From Myxococcus sp046520405 (GTDB taxonomy: Bacteria > Myxococcota > Myxococcia > Myxococcales > Myxococcaceae), in contig JBKGHI010000016.1 of the NCBI GenBank assembly GCA_046520405.1, positions 1 to 64,000 on the forward strand: DNA of 64,000 nucleotides, given 5' to 3'. Shown piece after piece: positions 1-7,152 of the stretch. Under the pieces are notes generated by a model. The model made no database searches. It worked only from the letters and a program-made list of their open reading frames with translations, and had not been told where the DNA came from. How positions within the stretch are numbered: the first letter of the stretch is position 1; every line of letters starts with the position of its first letter. The translations under genes were made by a program, and so were the position numbers.

Positions 1-460
1 CCACGCCGCTGGCCACCGCGTGCACGAGCACCGTCTCACCGGGCTGGAGCTCGCCCTGGAGCACCAGCGCGTCGAACGCGGTGAGGTACGCCTCCGGGAT
101 GGCCGCCGCGTCCGTGAAGTCCATGCCGTCAGGGACGGGCATCGCCTCGCGCTCGTGGGTGACGAGCAGCTCCGACCACGCGCCTCCGCCCACCAGCCCC
201 ATGACGCGGTCGCCGGGCTGGAAGCGCCGGGCGCGCGGGCCCACGGCCACCACCTCGCCCGCGTACTCCAGGCCCGGGACGTCCGGCGCCACGTCCGGCG
301 GGGCAGGGTAGTGACCACGAAGCTGCAGAAGGTCCGCGCGGTTGAGCGCGGAGGCCCGCACCCGGACCCGGATTTCACCCGGGCCTGGAACGGGGTCGGG
401 ACGTTCTTCCTCGGCGAGGACCTCGGGCCCTCCCGGGCGGGTGATGCGCAGGACCTTCAT
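1..460 (-). CDS. Zinc-type quinone oxidoreductase / alcohol dehydrogenase-like protein (N-terminal part)
   Basis: The 3' end of the gene lies outside the window; about 153 N-terminal residues are visible. They form the GroES-like half of the MDR superfamily (NADPH:quinone oxidoreductase branch). The protein starts MKVLRITRPGGPEVL, followed by GPGEIRVRVRASALNRADLLQ (about residues 26-46), then PGLEYAGEVVAVG and a GDRVMGL motif. The visible end reaches GETVLVHAVASG, the start of the Rossmann half. Members reduce quinones or enones with NADPH in the cytoplasm; the substrate cannot be read from this part. The chosen ATG has a GGAGG ribosome site about 6 bases upstream. It is divergent from yacG, with 82 bases between them. 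Confidence 0.9.
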   Translation of the reverse strand, partial: MKVLRITRPGGPEVLAEEERPDPVPGPGEIRVRVRASALNRADLLQLRGHYPAPPDVAPDVPGLEYAGEVVAVGPRARRFQPGDRVMGLVGGGAWSELLVTHEREAMPVPDGMDFTDAAAIPEAYLTAFDALVLQGELQPGETVLVHAVASGV

Positions 461-542
461 GGCGGGGACCTCCAGCGGAATGGCGGGCACGAAACATCCT
501 GGCTCGCGAGAGCGTCAACGCTTATCTAGAACACCGACCATC

Positions 543-752
543 ATGAGCTCCCTGACGTGTGCCATCTGCCAGAAGCCCGTTCCTCCGCGCACGGAGAACG
601 CTGCTTTTCCCTTCTGCTCCAAGCGCTGCCGCGCCGTGGACCTCGGCCGGTGGCTGGGGGAGGAGTACCGCGTGCCCGACCGGCAAGCGGATGAGCAGGA
701 GGACGAACTGCCCACCGACAGCCACCCGGATCGCCAGCGCGGCGACGCATGA
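543..752 (+). CDS. yacG: YacG family zinc-binding protein (DNA gyrase inhibitor type)
   Basis: A 69-residue protein with the YacG zinc knuckle: Cys6-X2-Cys9 and Cys25-X3-Cys29, followed by the family signature RCRAVDLGRWLGEEYRVP. In Escherichia coli YacG binds GyrB and inhibits gyrase. The length matches the family (60-70 residues), with an acidic, presumably disordered C-terminus. The ATG at 543 places the first cysteine pair at the expected distance. The stop overlaps the start of the next gene as ATGA, so the two are probably translationally coupled. Family membership is seen in the sequence; gyrase inhibition here is inferred. Confidence 0.9.
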   Translation: MSSLTCAICQKPVPPRTENAAFPFCSKRCRAVDLGRWLGEEYRVPDRQADEQEDELPTDSHPDRQRGDA

Positions 753-1480
753 GCGGCTTCGTCGACCTGCACTGTCACCTGCTGCCCGGTGTGGATGATG
801 GGGCACGCACCCTGGAGGACGCGCTGGAGATGGCGCGCGCGCTGGTCGACCTTGGCTTCTCCACCGTCGCGCCCAGTCCCCATGCGCGCCCTGAATATGC
901 CCCCGTGGAGGTGGTGGACGCGCGCCGCGCGGAGCTGGCGGAGGCCCTGGCGCGCGAGCGCATCCCCCTGACGCTGGGCCGCAACGCGGAGAACGTGCTG
1001 GACGATGCCTTCCTGCGCGGGATTGGCACGCCCCAGGCGCGCAAGCTGGGACCGGGCCGCTACGTGCTCGTCGAGCTGCCCTACACCGCGCCGGTCCCCG
1101 CGCTGCCGGACATCCTCTTCCGCCTCCGCACCAAGGGCGTGGTGCCGCTGCTGGCGCACCCCGAGCGCTGCCTGGAGTTCGAGCGCAAGGGCCGCGCCGC
1201 GGAGGCCGTGCGAGCTGGGGCACTGTTGCAACTGGATATCGGAGCGCTCATCGGGCGCTATGGCGGCACGGCGAAGAAGCTGTCCCGCGCCTTCCTGGAC
1301 GACGGGCTCTACGCCGTGGGGGCCACGGACCTGCATGGCCCGGTGGGGGCCCGGGACTGGGTGGGTCGCTCGCTGGCGGAGCTGCGGAGCAGGGCAGGGG
1401 ACGCGGCCTATGTCCGTCTCATGAGGGACAACCCCGCGAGCCTGTTGGCCGGTGAGTCGCTGGAGTCCGACCCGGACTGA
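749..1480 (+). CDS. CpsB/CapC-type PHP-domain phosphoesterase (tyrosine-protein phosphatase family)
   Basis: A 243-residue PHP-fold metallo-phosphoesterase. The N-terminus FVDLHCHLLPGVDDGA carries the HxH metal motif (His8, His10) and the GxDDG signature typical of CpsB/YwqE phosphatases. Later metal ligands appear as the His in PSPHARPEY, the LAHPERC motif near residue 140 and TDLHG near residue 195. In Firmicutes these Mn-dependent enzymes dephosphorylate tyrosine kinases of capsule synthesis. No capsule genes are adjacent, so the substrate is unknown. It overlaps yacG by 4 bases. Confidence 0.87.
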   Translation: MSGFVDLHCHLLPGVDDGARTLEDALEMARALVDLGFSTVAPSPHARPEYAPVEVVDARRAELAEALARERIPLTLGRNAENVLDDAFLRGIGTPQARKLGPGRYVLVELPYTAPVPALPDILFRLRTKGVVPLLAHPERCLEFERKGRAAEAVRAGALLQLDIGALIGRYGGTAKKLSRAFLDDGLYAVGATDLHGPVGARDWVGRSLAELRSRAGDAAYVRLMRDNPASLLAGESLESDPD

Positions 1481-1497
1481 CGGTATACCCGGCCGCC

Positions 1498-2565
1498 GTG
1501 AAACGTGCCGTCAAACTCCTGGCCAGCCTCCTGGTCACCTTCCTCTTCATGTGGTGGGCCTTCCGGGACACGGATTGGGCCACGCAGCTGGCCAGCCTGA
1601 AGTCGGCCAACTACGTGTGGCTGATTCCGTACTTGGGCTGCTTGCTGGCCATCCACCTGTTCCGCACCCTGCGCTGGGGGTGCTTGCTGTCGGGGCTGGA
1701 GCAGGTCCCTTTCCGCAAGCTGAACGAGGCGTCGGGCATCGGCTTCATGATGCTGCTGGTGCTGCCCTTCCGTCTGGGAGAGTTCGCGCGGCCCTTCCTC
1801 ATCGCGCAGCGCAGTGGCATCCGCCGCAGCGCGGCCATGACGTCGGTGGTGCTGGAGCGCATCGTGGACGGCCTCTTCGTGGCGTTGATGCTGCGGGTGC
1901 TGCTCTTCTTCGTCCCCACCGAGACGCCGGAGATTCGGTACGTCAAGCTGGGCTCGTGGCTGATGTTCGCGGTGTTCGGCGGCGGCCTGGCGTTCCTCCT
2001 CTTCGGCCTGTGGCAGCAGCAGCGCACGGTGAACCTGGTCCGCGCCACGGTGGGCCGGCTGGCGCCGCAGGTGGCGGACAAGGTGGCGGACATCGTCGAC
2101 ACCTTCGTGGGCGCCATGCGGCAGCTCCCGAAGGGGCGGCAGGTCGCGCTCTTCTTCCTCTACACGGCGCTGTACTGGGGCGTGAATGGCGCGGGCATGT
2201 CCATGCTGGCCAACGCCTTTGACTGCTCGGGCGCGGCGCCGGGCACCGTCTGCGAGCCCATGGACCTGACGCTCTTCCAGGCCTACGTGGTGCTGGGCGT
2301 GCTGGTGGTGGGGCTGATGATTCCCGCGGCGCCCGGCATGATGGGCACCTTCCAGGCGGCGACGAAGGTGGGCCTGAGCCTCTTCCTGCCGGCCGCGGCG
2401 GTGAACGCCAGCGGGCTGGCCTACGCCAACGTGATGTGGCTATGCCAGACGGTGCAGCAGGTGGGCTTGGGCCTCATCCTGCTGTCCATGGGGCACCTGT
2501 CGTTCAAGGACATCGCCGGCAAGCTGGACGACAAGGAAGGCGAGGCCACCGCGCCGTCTGCCTGA
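1498..2565 (+). CDS. Lysylphosphatidylglycerol synthase TM-region/UPF0104 family membrane protein
   Basis: A 355-residue polytopic inner-membrane protein, translated from GTG at 1498 just after the preceding stop. The sequence shows roughly eight hydrophobic segments. It has the landmarks of the AglD/YbhN/MprF flippase-domain family: an early FRTLRWGCLL motif, LPFRLGEFARPFLI, SVVLERIVDGLF near residue 120, and a late glycine- and proline-rich segment PAAPGMMGTFQAA. Relatives move lipids across the membrane or occur as stand-alone flippase domains. No synthase (GNAT) domain is attached. The lipid substrate cannot be assigned. Confidence 0.85.
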   Translation: MKRAVKLLASLLVTFLFMWWAFRDTDWATQLASLKSANYVWLIPYLGCLLAIHLFRTLRWGCLLSGLEQVPFRKLNEASGIGFMMLLVLPFRLGEFARPFLIAQRSGIRRSAAMTSVVLERIVDGLFVALMLRVLLFFVPTETPEIRYVKLGSWLMFAVFGGGLAFLLFGLWQQQRTVNLVRATVGRLAPQVADKVADIVDTFVGAMRQLPKGRQVALFFLYTALYWGVNGAGMSMLANAFDCSGAAPGTVCEPMDLTLFQAYVVLGVLVVGLMIPAAPGMMGTFQAATKVGLSLFLPAAAVNASGLAYANVMWLCQTVQQVGLGLILLSMGHLSFKDIAGKLDDKEGEATAPSA

Positions 2566-2611
2566 GTCAGGGGCGCGGGGCCGCGTGCGCCGGGCCCGGC
2601 AGCCGTGACGA

Positions 2612-3106
2612 TCAATACGGGTCCAGGTTGGCCTCCTCCGTCTCGGAGGGTGCGCCTTCCGTCTTCGCGGCGGGGGCGGGGTCGCTGCTCTTGCCCGTCA
2701 CCACGCTCTTCACCTTCTCCACGGCGGCCTTCGGGTCGATGTTGCCCTTGAGGCTGCCGAAGGGGGTGTCGATGGTCTGCTCCCGCTTCTCCGCGGAGGC
2801 GTGTCCTTCGGGCGCGCAGAGCGCCTTCGAGGTGTCGCGCACGGAGACGACGGGCGTGTTGATGGTGGCGTTGTCCTCGGACGTGGCCTTGGCGACGACC
2901 TTGTCCTCGCGCATCAGCACGCAGCGGTCGTCGCCGTAGTACCAGGCGGTGGAGCTGTCTGGGAATTCCTGCGCGCGCGTGGGGCCGGAGCCCATGGCTT
3001 CGACGACCTGGTGGGACGACATGCCCGGGTAGAGCTTGTCGAAGCCGGAGGTGGCGCAGCCGGCGGCGGCGAGCGCAAGTGCGGCGCTGACAATGGGGAG
3101 ACGCAT
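2612..3106 (-). CDS. Putative lipoprotein with SmpA/OmlA-like start
   Basis: A 164-residue predicted lipoprotein. The signal sequence MRLPIVSAALALAAAGC ends in an AAGC lipobox. The mature part begins with FDKLYPGMSSHQVVEAMG, resembling the repeat of SmpA/BamE-like proteins (a short motif where 'GM' is followed by a helix). Two conserved-looking cysteines occur in DDRCVLMR and ALCAPEG. The C-terminal third is rich in Lys, Ala and Pro and probably disordered. It converges on the preceding flippase-like gene. Function is unknown; membrane anchoring is the solid part of the call. Confidence 0.75.
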   Translation of the reverse strand: MRLPIVSAALALAAAGCATSGFDKLYPGMSSHQVVEAMGSGPTRAQEFPDSSTAWYYGDDRCVLMREDKVVAKATSEDNATINTPVVSVRDTSKALCAPEGHASAEKREQTIDTPFGSLKGNIDPKAAVEKVKSVVTGKSSDPAPAAKTEGAPSETEEANLDPY

Positions 3107-3191
3107 GGGGTGTGGGGCTCCTGGTGAAAGGATTTGCGGAGCCTACCCCGGCATCACGTCCGGCCTCCAAGTGGGGGCCGGACGCGGTGTG

Positions 3192-3368
3192 TCAGAGTTC
3201 GTGGTCCAGCCAACGGATGATGGCTTCACGAATGGAGGCCGGCCGCTCGGCGGCCAGGCGGGTGCGAGGCGTGCGGACCGCGTCGGCGTCGCGCAGCATC
3301 GCGGCGGGCATCAGCTCGAGCGTGCGAGGAAGGAGCGACACGCGAGGCGCGACAGCGGCTCCCCTCAT
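3192..3368 (-). CDS. Small hypothetical protein coupled to an RHH gene
   Basis: A 58-residue ORF whose ATG (3368-3366) overlaps the stop of the upstream RHH gene as ATGA, which strongly suggests translational coupling. The start MRGAAVAPRVSLLPRTLEL has no clear fold. The C-terminal half, RLAAERPASIREAIIRWLDHEL, is helical and resembles the 'IREAIRRWLD' end of CopG/RHH antitoxin-like proteins. The pair could be two regulators or an antitoxin-like pair; no toxin signature is visible. Existence as a gene is supported mainly by the overlap and the conserved helix. Confidence 0.5.
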   Translation of the reverse strand: MRGAAVAPRVSLLPRTLELMPAAMLRDADAVRTPRTRLAAERPASIREAIIRWLDHEL

Positions 3369-3622
3369 GACTGGCCTTCCTCCTTGGGCGTGCCCCGGCC
3401 GTACTTGCCGAGCAGGTCATCCACGGCCTCGCGCAGGTACTCGCTCTGGTGGATGCGGGTCCGCCGCGCCAGCTCGCGCAGCTTCTGGACCTGCTCCTCG
3501 GGGACCAGGACGTGGGTGGAGACAATGTCGGCGTCCGGGCCACGGACATCGACAGACACTTCCGTGGCCGCCGGGGACGACGGAGCCTCGGGGCTCAGGG
3601 GACTGGCGCTTCCATCCTGCAT
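3365..3622 (-). CDS. Ribbon-helix-helix (CopG/Arc-like) DNA-binding protein
   Basis: An 85-residue protein. After a Pro/Ser-rich leader of about 20 residues comes a beta strand (STHVLVPEEQVQKLRELARRT) and two helices (IHQSEYLREAVDDLLGKYG), the ribbon-helix-helix order of small dimeric repressors. The DNA-contacting strand would lie at about residues 35-40. An 11-bp perfect inverted repeat brackets the probable -10 box upstream, as expected for an autorepressor. It overlaps the 58-residue gene downstream. Target genes beyond its own operon are unknown. Confidence 0.75.
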   Translation of the reverse strand: MQDGSASPLSPEAPSSPAATEVSVDVRGPDADIVSTHVLVPEEQVQKLRELARRTRIHQSEYLREAVDDLLGKYGRGTPKEEGQS

Positions 3623-3660
3623 CGGACTTCCTCCGGGCGTAGCTGCTACAGGCCGCTACC

Positions 3661-3703
3661 TGCCTGTCCGCGGCATTAGGCGGGCGGACAGGCACGCCGT
3701 CAA
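3661..3703 (-). promoter_or_regulatory. Promoter and inverted-repeat operator of the RHH operon
   Basis: On the minus strand a -35 TTGACG (3703-3698) and a -10 CCTAAT (3680-3675) are separated by 17 bases. The arms TGCCTGTCCGC (3661-3671) and GCGGACAGGCA (3684-3694) form a perfect 11-bp inverted repeat with a 12-base spacer that encloses the -10 box. This is a standard layout for repression by a dimer or pair of dimers. Assignment to the adjacent RHH protein is inferred. Confidence 0.6.
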
Positions 3704-3748
3704 AAAATGCGCCGGTGGCCGGGCACGCGAGCCGCGCCGCACCTCGCG

Positions 3749-3777
3749 TTGACAGGGTGACAGCTCGCTGCTACTTC
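3749..3777 (+). promoter_or_regulatory. Sigma-70-type promoter for the riboswitch-GDT1 transcript
   Basis: A perfect TTGACA at 3749-3754 is followed after 17 bases by TACTTC (3772-3777). The predicted transcription start, about 3784, lies just before the first conserved element of the yybP-ykoY riboswitch. The position fits the leader RNA well; the -10 box itself is only a fair match. Confidence 0.6.
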
Positions 3778-3784
3778 GCGGCTT

Positions 3785-3902
3785 GCCTTAGGGGAGTAGT
3801 TCACGCCAGCGGTGCTGGCGGCGGGAAGCTCGACACACTGGCCGGAAACGGCCCGGGCCCCCACCTCGTGATGTTCGCGAGACGAACGAGACCTTCGGAC
3901 AG
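3785..3902 (+). promoter_or_regulatory. yybP-ykoY (manganese) riboswitch
   Basis: The leader contains both hallmark elements of the yybP-ykoY class: TAGGGGAGTAG (about 3789-3799) at the 5' end and AACGAGACCTTCGG (about 3885-3898) at the 3' end, separated by GC-rich hairpin segments. In characterised examples, such as alx and mntP of E. coli, Mn2+ bound between the two loops turns on manganese-export genes. Here it precedes a GDT1-family transporter, which fits. Downstream, ACCCC (3973-3977) can pair with GGGGT (3994-3998), covering the likely Shine-Dalgarno region; translational control is inferred. Confidence 0.85.
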
Positions 3903-4002
3903 GGATTGTCGATTCTTCCTGGCCGAGGTCCGTCGTGCGCGCGTGCTGCCCTGGCGTCTCCCACGAGTCTGAACCCCGGCCCTGATGTTGCGAGGGGTGG
4001 TC

Positions 4003-4575
4003 ATGCTGGAAGCGCTCGTGGGTTCGTTCGTGTTGGTGGCCGCCAGTGAGATGGGGGACAAGACGCAGTTGCTCGCGTTCTCCCTGGCCACGCGGTTTCG
4101 CAAGCCGTGGCACGTGTTGGCGGGCATCTTCGTCGCCACCATCGCCAACCATGCGCTGGCCTCCAGCGTGGGGAGCTGGGTGTCCACGCACGTCCCGGCG
4201 AAGTGGATGGCACTGCTGCTGGCGGTGCTCTTCATCGGCTTCGGCCTGTGGACGCTCAAGCCGGACACGCTGGACGAGGAGGGGGCCAAGCCGCCGCGCT
4301 TTGGGGCCTTCCTCACCACCGTCGTCCTCTTCTTCCTCGCGGAGATGGGAGACAAGACGCAGTTCGCCACCATGGCCGTGGCCGCGCGCTACCAGGCGCC
4401 GGTGATTGTGACGCTGGGCACCACCGCCGGAATGATGCTGTCCGACGGGCTCGCGGTGTTTCTGGGCGACCGGCTCGCGGGACGCGTGCAGATGGCCTGG
4501 GTGCGCTGGGCCGCCGCCAGCCTCTTCTTCATCTTCGGCGCGCTGTCGCTGTGGACGGCGCTGCGGATGCCGTGA
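4003..4575 (+). CDS. GDT1/UPF0016 (TMEM165) family cation exporter, probably Mn2+
   Basis: A 190-residue inner-membrane protein built as two homologous halves of about three TM helices. Each half carries the family signature E-x-G-D-K-T: ASEMGDKTQLLAF near residue 20 and AEMGDKTQFATMAV near residue 120. These motifs form the cation path. Bacterial members such as MneA export Mn2+. The manganese riboswitch upstream independently supports that substrate. The ATG at 4003 is preferred over the ATG at 3985 because a GAGGGG element lies just upstream and family members start shortly before the first helix. A terminator follows. Confidence 0.88.
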   Translation: MLEALVGSFVLVAASEMGDKTQLLAFSLATRFRKPWHVLAGIFVATIANHALASSVGSWVSTHVPAKWMALLLAVLFIGFGLWTLKPDTLDEEGAKPPRFGAFLTTVVLFFLAEMGDKTQFATMAVAARYQAPVIVTLGTTAGMMLSDGLAVFLGDRLAGRVQMAWVRWAAASLFFIFGALSLWTALRMP

Positions 4576-4656
4576 GCGCTGGGACTCAGCGTGTGGATGG
4601 GGGGATGTGACGGAGAAGTGCATTGCGCTCCATCTCGGGAAAAGCTCCTATGTGCG

Positions 4657-4684
4657 AGGTCCGGGATGACCCGGACCTTTCTTC
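4657..4684 (+). terminator. Rho-independent terminator after the GDT1 gene
   Basis: AGGTCCGGG (4657-4665), loop ATGA and CCCGGACCT (4670-4678) form a perfect 9-bp GC-rich stem followed by TTTCTT. It sits between the GDT1 stop and the Shine-Dalgarno sequence of the next gene, so it separates the two units; it could also act in the leader of the downstream lipoprotein gene. Confidence 0.65.
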
Positions 4685-4694
4685 AGGAGCTGCA

Positions 4695-5219
4695 ATGCGT
4701 TCCCCCATTCGATTCTCCGCGATGATTCTGATGAGCGCTCTCCTGGGCGCGGGCTGCAACGGCGAGCAGCAGCAGGACCCGACGGCCGGCGCCGAAGTGG
4801 TGGGCGACTCGGTTGAGGTGAAGCAGGGCGTCGTGGGCGACCTGGTGCTGCGCTGTGACGAGTTCCAGGGCGGCTCGTACCTGGAAGTCGTCCAGACGGA
4901 GACTGGCTTCGAGGCCACGTATACGTACGAGGACCGGAACTCCGAGTCCCCCGACGGCATGACGCGCCTCGTACTGGGGCAGTACGAGCAGTGCCGCCGG
5001 TCCACGGTGGACGCGCGCATCCTGAACTGCTTCAGCGTGCGGCCGGGCAACTACCTGGGCAAGGTGATCCTGTCGACCACGCGCGTGCAGCGGACGCAGA
5101 TGGTCCTCGGCAGCAGCACGACGGTGAACTACAGCGACCTGAGCGTCGCGGCCATCAACCAGGAGCCGGGCCAGACGCCGCGCCGCGACTACAACTTCCC
5201 GCTGAACGACTGCCAGTAG
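4695..5219 (+). CDS. Putative lipoprotein, function unknown
   Basis: A 174-residue predicted lipoprotein starting at ATG 4695 with an AGGAGC ribosome site seven bases upstream. The signal peptide MRSPIRFSAMILMSALLGAGC ends in an LGAGC lipobox. The mature protein is acidic at first (NGEQQQDPTAGAEVVGD) and then beta-rich, with four further cysteines (RCDEF, QCRRST, LNCFSV, NDCQ at the very end) that could form two disulfides. This suggests a compact periplasmic or surface domain. No family was recognised. Confidence 0.72.
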   Translation: MRSPIRFSAMILMSALLGAGCNGEQQQDPTAGAEVVGDSVEVKQGVVGDLVLRCDEFQGGSYLEVVQTETGFEATYTYEDRNSESPDGMTRLVLGQYEQCRRSTVDARILNCFSVRPGNYLGKVILSTTRVQRTQMVLGSSTTVNYSDLSVAAINQEPGQTPRRDYNFPLNDCQ

Positions 5220-5228
5220 GCCGTACCC

Positions 5229-5259
5229 GGCCGGGGGCTGTAGAACCCCGGCCCGTTTT
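5229..5259 (+). terminator. Rho-independent terminator
   Basis: GGCCGGGG (5229-5236) pairs with CCCCGGCC (5246-5253) across a 9-base loop and is followed by CGTTTTC. It begins 10 bases after the stop of the lipoprotein gene, the expected place for its transcription end. Confidence 0.75.
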
Positions 5260-5331
5260 CGTGTGGGCCGGCGATGATTCCGGGCGCTCAAGGGCGTCTA
5301 CGCCCAGGAAACCCATTTCCTGGAGGTCATC

Positions 5332-5766
5332 GTGGCTTCGCAAGCTTCTCCGCAGGACCTGGCACCGCGCGGTCCCCATGTCGTCGTGAGTCTGCCGACG
5401 CGGGACCTGGCGCGGGCCTTTCGCTTCTACCGGGAGGGGCTCGGCTTCCGCCTCGTCGCGGAGACGGCGGATGGCTCCATGCCGGAGCCGGTGCACTTCG
5501 CGCTCAACGCGGGCGTCAGCCTGATGCTCATCCCCACCGGGGGCTTCGGCTGGGTGGCGGGGGGCAACACGGTCGCGGAGCAGGGTGTCTCGGAGTGCAT
5601 CCTGAGCCTGTCCCTGGAGACGGAGGCTCAGGTGGACGCGTTCGTCGCCAAGGCCCGGGCGGCGGGCGCCGACATCCCGTCCGAGCCGGGCCAGAAGCCC
5701 TGGGGCTACTCGGGGACATTCAAGGACCCCGACGGCCACGTGTGGATGCTGGAGTCGACGGGCTGA
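5332..5766 (+). CDS. VOC (glyoxalase/bleomycin-resistance) superfamily protein
   Basis: A 144-residue single-domain vicinal oxygen chelate protein, started at GTG 5332 with a TGGAGG ribosome site seven bases upstream. It shows two beta-alpha-beta-beta-beta repeats: HVVVSLPTRDLARAFRFYRE followed by GLGFRLVAE, and SLSLETEAQVDAFVAKARA. The C-terminus FKDPDGHVWMLEST carries the usual DPxGxxW motif and terminal Glu. Members include glyoxalases, dioxygenases and antibiotic-binding proteins. The sequence does not settle which, and no neighbour suggests a pathway. Confidence 0.82.
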   Translation: MASQASPQDLAPRGPHVVVSLPTRDLARAFRFYREGLGFRLVAETADGSMPEPVHFALNAGVSLMLIPTGGFGWVAGGNTVAEQGVSECILSLSLETEAQVDAFVAKARAAGADIPSEPGQKPWGYSGTFKDPDGHVWMLESTG

Positions 5767-5805
5767 AAAGAAAAACCCCGGTGTCACCGTGAGGTGACGC
5801 CGGGG
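5766..5805 (-). terminator. Terminator between the VOC gene and tRNA-Met, oriented for the tRNA
   Basis: A 13-bp stem, CCCCGGTGTCACC (5776-5788) with GGTGACGCCGGGG (5793-5805), holds a 4-base loop. On the minus strand it is followed by TTTTTCTTTTC, so it is a good terminator for the tRNA gene. It may also stop the convergent VOC transcript, although no T run follows on the plus strand. Confidence 0.75.
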
Positions 5806-5808
5806 TAG

Positions 5809-5882
5809 TGGCCAGGGTCAGACTTGAACTGACTACCTGCGGATTATGAGACCGCCGCTCTAACCAGGTGAGCTACCTGGCC
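5809..5882 (-). tRNA. tRNA-Met (CAT), elongator type
   Basis: The minus strand folds into a full cloverleaf of 74 bases. The acceptor stem GGCCAGG pairs with CCTGGCC, the D arm is GCTC/GAGC, the anticodon stem GCGGT/TCCGC encloses the loop CTCATAA, and the T arm contains GTTCAAGTC. The anticodon is CAT. The fully paired G1-C72 and the similarity to elongator tRNA-Met argue against initiator tRNA; a lysidine-modified tRNA-Ile is a less likely alternative. The 3' CCA is not encoded. Confidence 0.88.
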
Positions 5883-5907
5883 GTAAGTAGGATGCAACCT
5901 ACGGCTT

Positions 5908-6693
5908 TTACTGCGGAGCTTCCACTGCTTTCCTACCTGCTCGCCCGGTGTCCGTGCAACAGCTTTGACAACGGGACGGGTACGTCGCGCTTCGGGGCGG
6001 CTCTATACCACATGGCCGCCGGAGGGCAACGGGAACGATGTGGAAGGGGCTGACGGTGTTCAGGAGCGGGCCTGACGTCTGCGCCATTCGGGCCTGGACG
6101 CGTGCGAGCCGCTGTGGAGGGGAGGCCGCCTGTCTCGTCCTGAGCGATGCCGTGCGGGTGAGCCAGCTCCTTGAACACTTCAATCGCCAGGGCCGTACGG
6201 AGTGCCACCGGAAGAACGTCCGGAACAACTTGGCGCAGTGGCGGAAGCACCAGTTGCTGTCCTGGAGGAAATGGAGCAGCCGGGCCACGACGGCCTGGTT
6301 GTAGGCCATCACATCCCAGGCGCCCTGCATGTCGGCTTCGGAGATCTCCGTGGACCCTTGAGTCGCGGCGAAGAGGAGGGCCAGGCGCATGGCGATGATG
6401 GAGGCACGGCTGGTGGCCGCCTCCATGAGGTCGGATTCGTGCTCTTGCGGATGGTCTTCGCGGTCGTGCGCAGCGTGCACCGCGTGAGCGCCAGGGCTCA
6501 GGGGTAAGGGCTTCTGCCACACCGCGGCCATGGCCTGGTTTAGCTCGGCCAGCAAGGCCATGTGCTCCTGTTGATTGATGGGAGCCTGCGGCAGTTGCAG
6601 CGGCAGGAAGCATCCGGGGCGGAGTGATGGCTTTCCGAGTTCTGCAGCCCTGGATGGAGGCGAGCTGCTGTCATTGAAATATTGAAACTGCAA
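5908..6693 (-). pseudogene. Remnant of a mobile-element gene, possibly DUF3987-type replication protein
   Basis: An open frame of 261 codons next to the tRNA. Its central part, around ASIIAMRLALLFAATQG and SEADMQGAWDVMAYNQAVVA, resembles the helical C-terminal region of DUF3987/primase-helicase proteins found on phages and integrative elements. After about residue 165 this frame becomes arginine-rich and unlike protein, while a neighbouring frame gives a plausible continuation (ALAIEVFKELAHPHGIAQ), which points to a frameshift. The start is not convincing and no intact domain remains. Decayed DNA beside a tRNA fits an old integration site. The family call is tentative. Confidence 0.4.
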
Positions 6694-6989
6694 TGACGAG
6701 CCGAGGGTGGCTGACTCACCAGGTCGGAGGATGGTGTTAAGTCATTTCAAGCAGGCTGATTTACTTATCAATGCTGGCGCGGCACACGGCGTAGCAGGTT
6801 CAAAATGGCGGGCGAACCTGCCTGACTTACAAGGTTGTGGTTGCGGTGCCGCACAACACAGGGTAGCCACGAGACTTGCAACAACGACCCAGGAGAGCCC
6901 TGGCATATTCGGTTCAGGCTCATGAGAGGTTCTGGAACAACCTGGCACGTATGGGCACCTGCAAGAGCAAGGCGTTGCCAGAAATAAGA
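6694..6989. other. Intergenic stretch without a recognisable gene
   Basis: Visibly richer in A/T than its surroundings. No open frame here has convincing codon use or a ribosome site. The only structure seen is an 8-bp inverted repeat, GCAGGTTC (6794-6801) with GAACCTGC (6814-6821). It is probably decayed accessory DNA between the tRNA-linked remnant and the export locus. Confidence 0.4.
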
Positions 6990-7027
6990 AGAGGGGCTGA
7001 TGGAGAAATTCCCATCAACCCCCCTCT
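6979..7027 (-). terminator. Rho-independent terminator downstream of the 14-codon ORF
   Basis: A long hairpin: AGAGGGGCTGATGG (6990-7003) pairs with CCATCAACCCCCCTCT (7012-7027), with a small internal bulge. Reading on the minus strand, the stem is followed by TCTTATTTCTGG. It lies about 60 bases after the tandem stop codons of the mini-ORF and would end its transcript. Confidence 0.6.
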
Positions 7028-7085
7028 GAAAATCGGAAATGAGGAACGACCCGCCGCGACAGCCGGCGTCAAAAACAACGAACTA

Positions 7086-7130
7086 CTAGCGCGCCTTCGG
7101 GCCGCCGCGAACGTGGATCTTGATCTTCAT
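7086..7130 (-). CDS. Fourteen-residue peptide, candidate substrate of the divergent export locus
   Basis: A 14-codon ORF encodes MKIKIHVRGGPKAR and ends in two consecutive TAG codons. It is preceded at six bases by AAGGAGG, a perfect Shine-Dalgarno sequence, and by a TTGACA -35 box; a terminator follows. These signals make a complete small transcription unit, unlike chance ORFs. The Gly-Gly pair resembles the cleavage site read by C39 peptidases, and a C39 transporter operon diverges from it. The peptide is very short for a classical leader-plus-core precursor, so it could instead be a signal peptide, a leader-type regulatory ORF, or part of a small RNA. Confidence 0.5.
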   Translation of the reverse strand: MKIKIHVRGGPKAR

Positions 7131-7152
7131 GTGGTGCCTCCTTTCAAGTTGA

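Noticed and set aside
6794..6821. Inverted repeat GCAGGTTC/GAACCTGC as an insertion-sequence end or terminator
   Set aside because: Only 8 bp, no T run, no partner copy and no transposase beside it.
6922..6987. Short plus-strand ORF of 21 codons before the hairpin at 6990, considered as another peptide gene
   Set aside because: No suitably spaced ribosome site and no promoter; the following hairpin lacks a T run on this strand.
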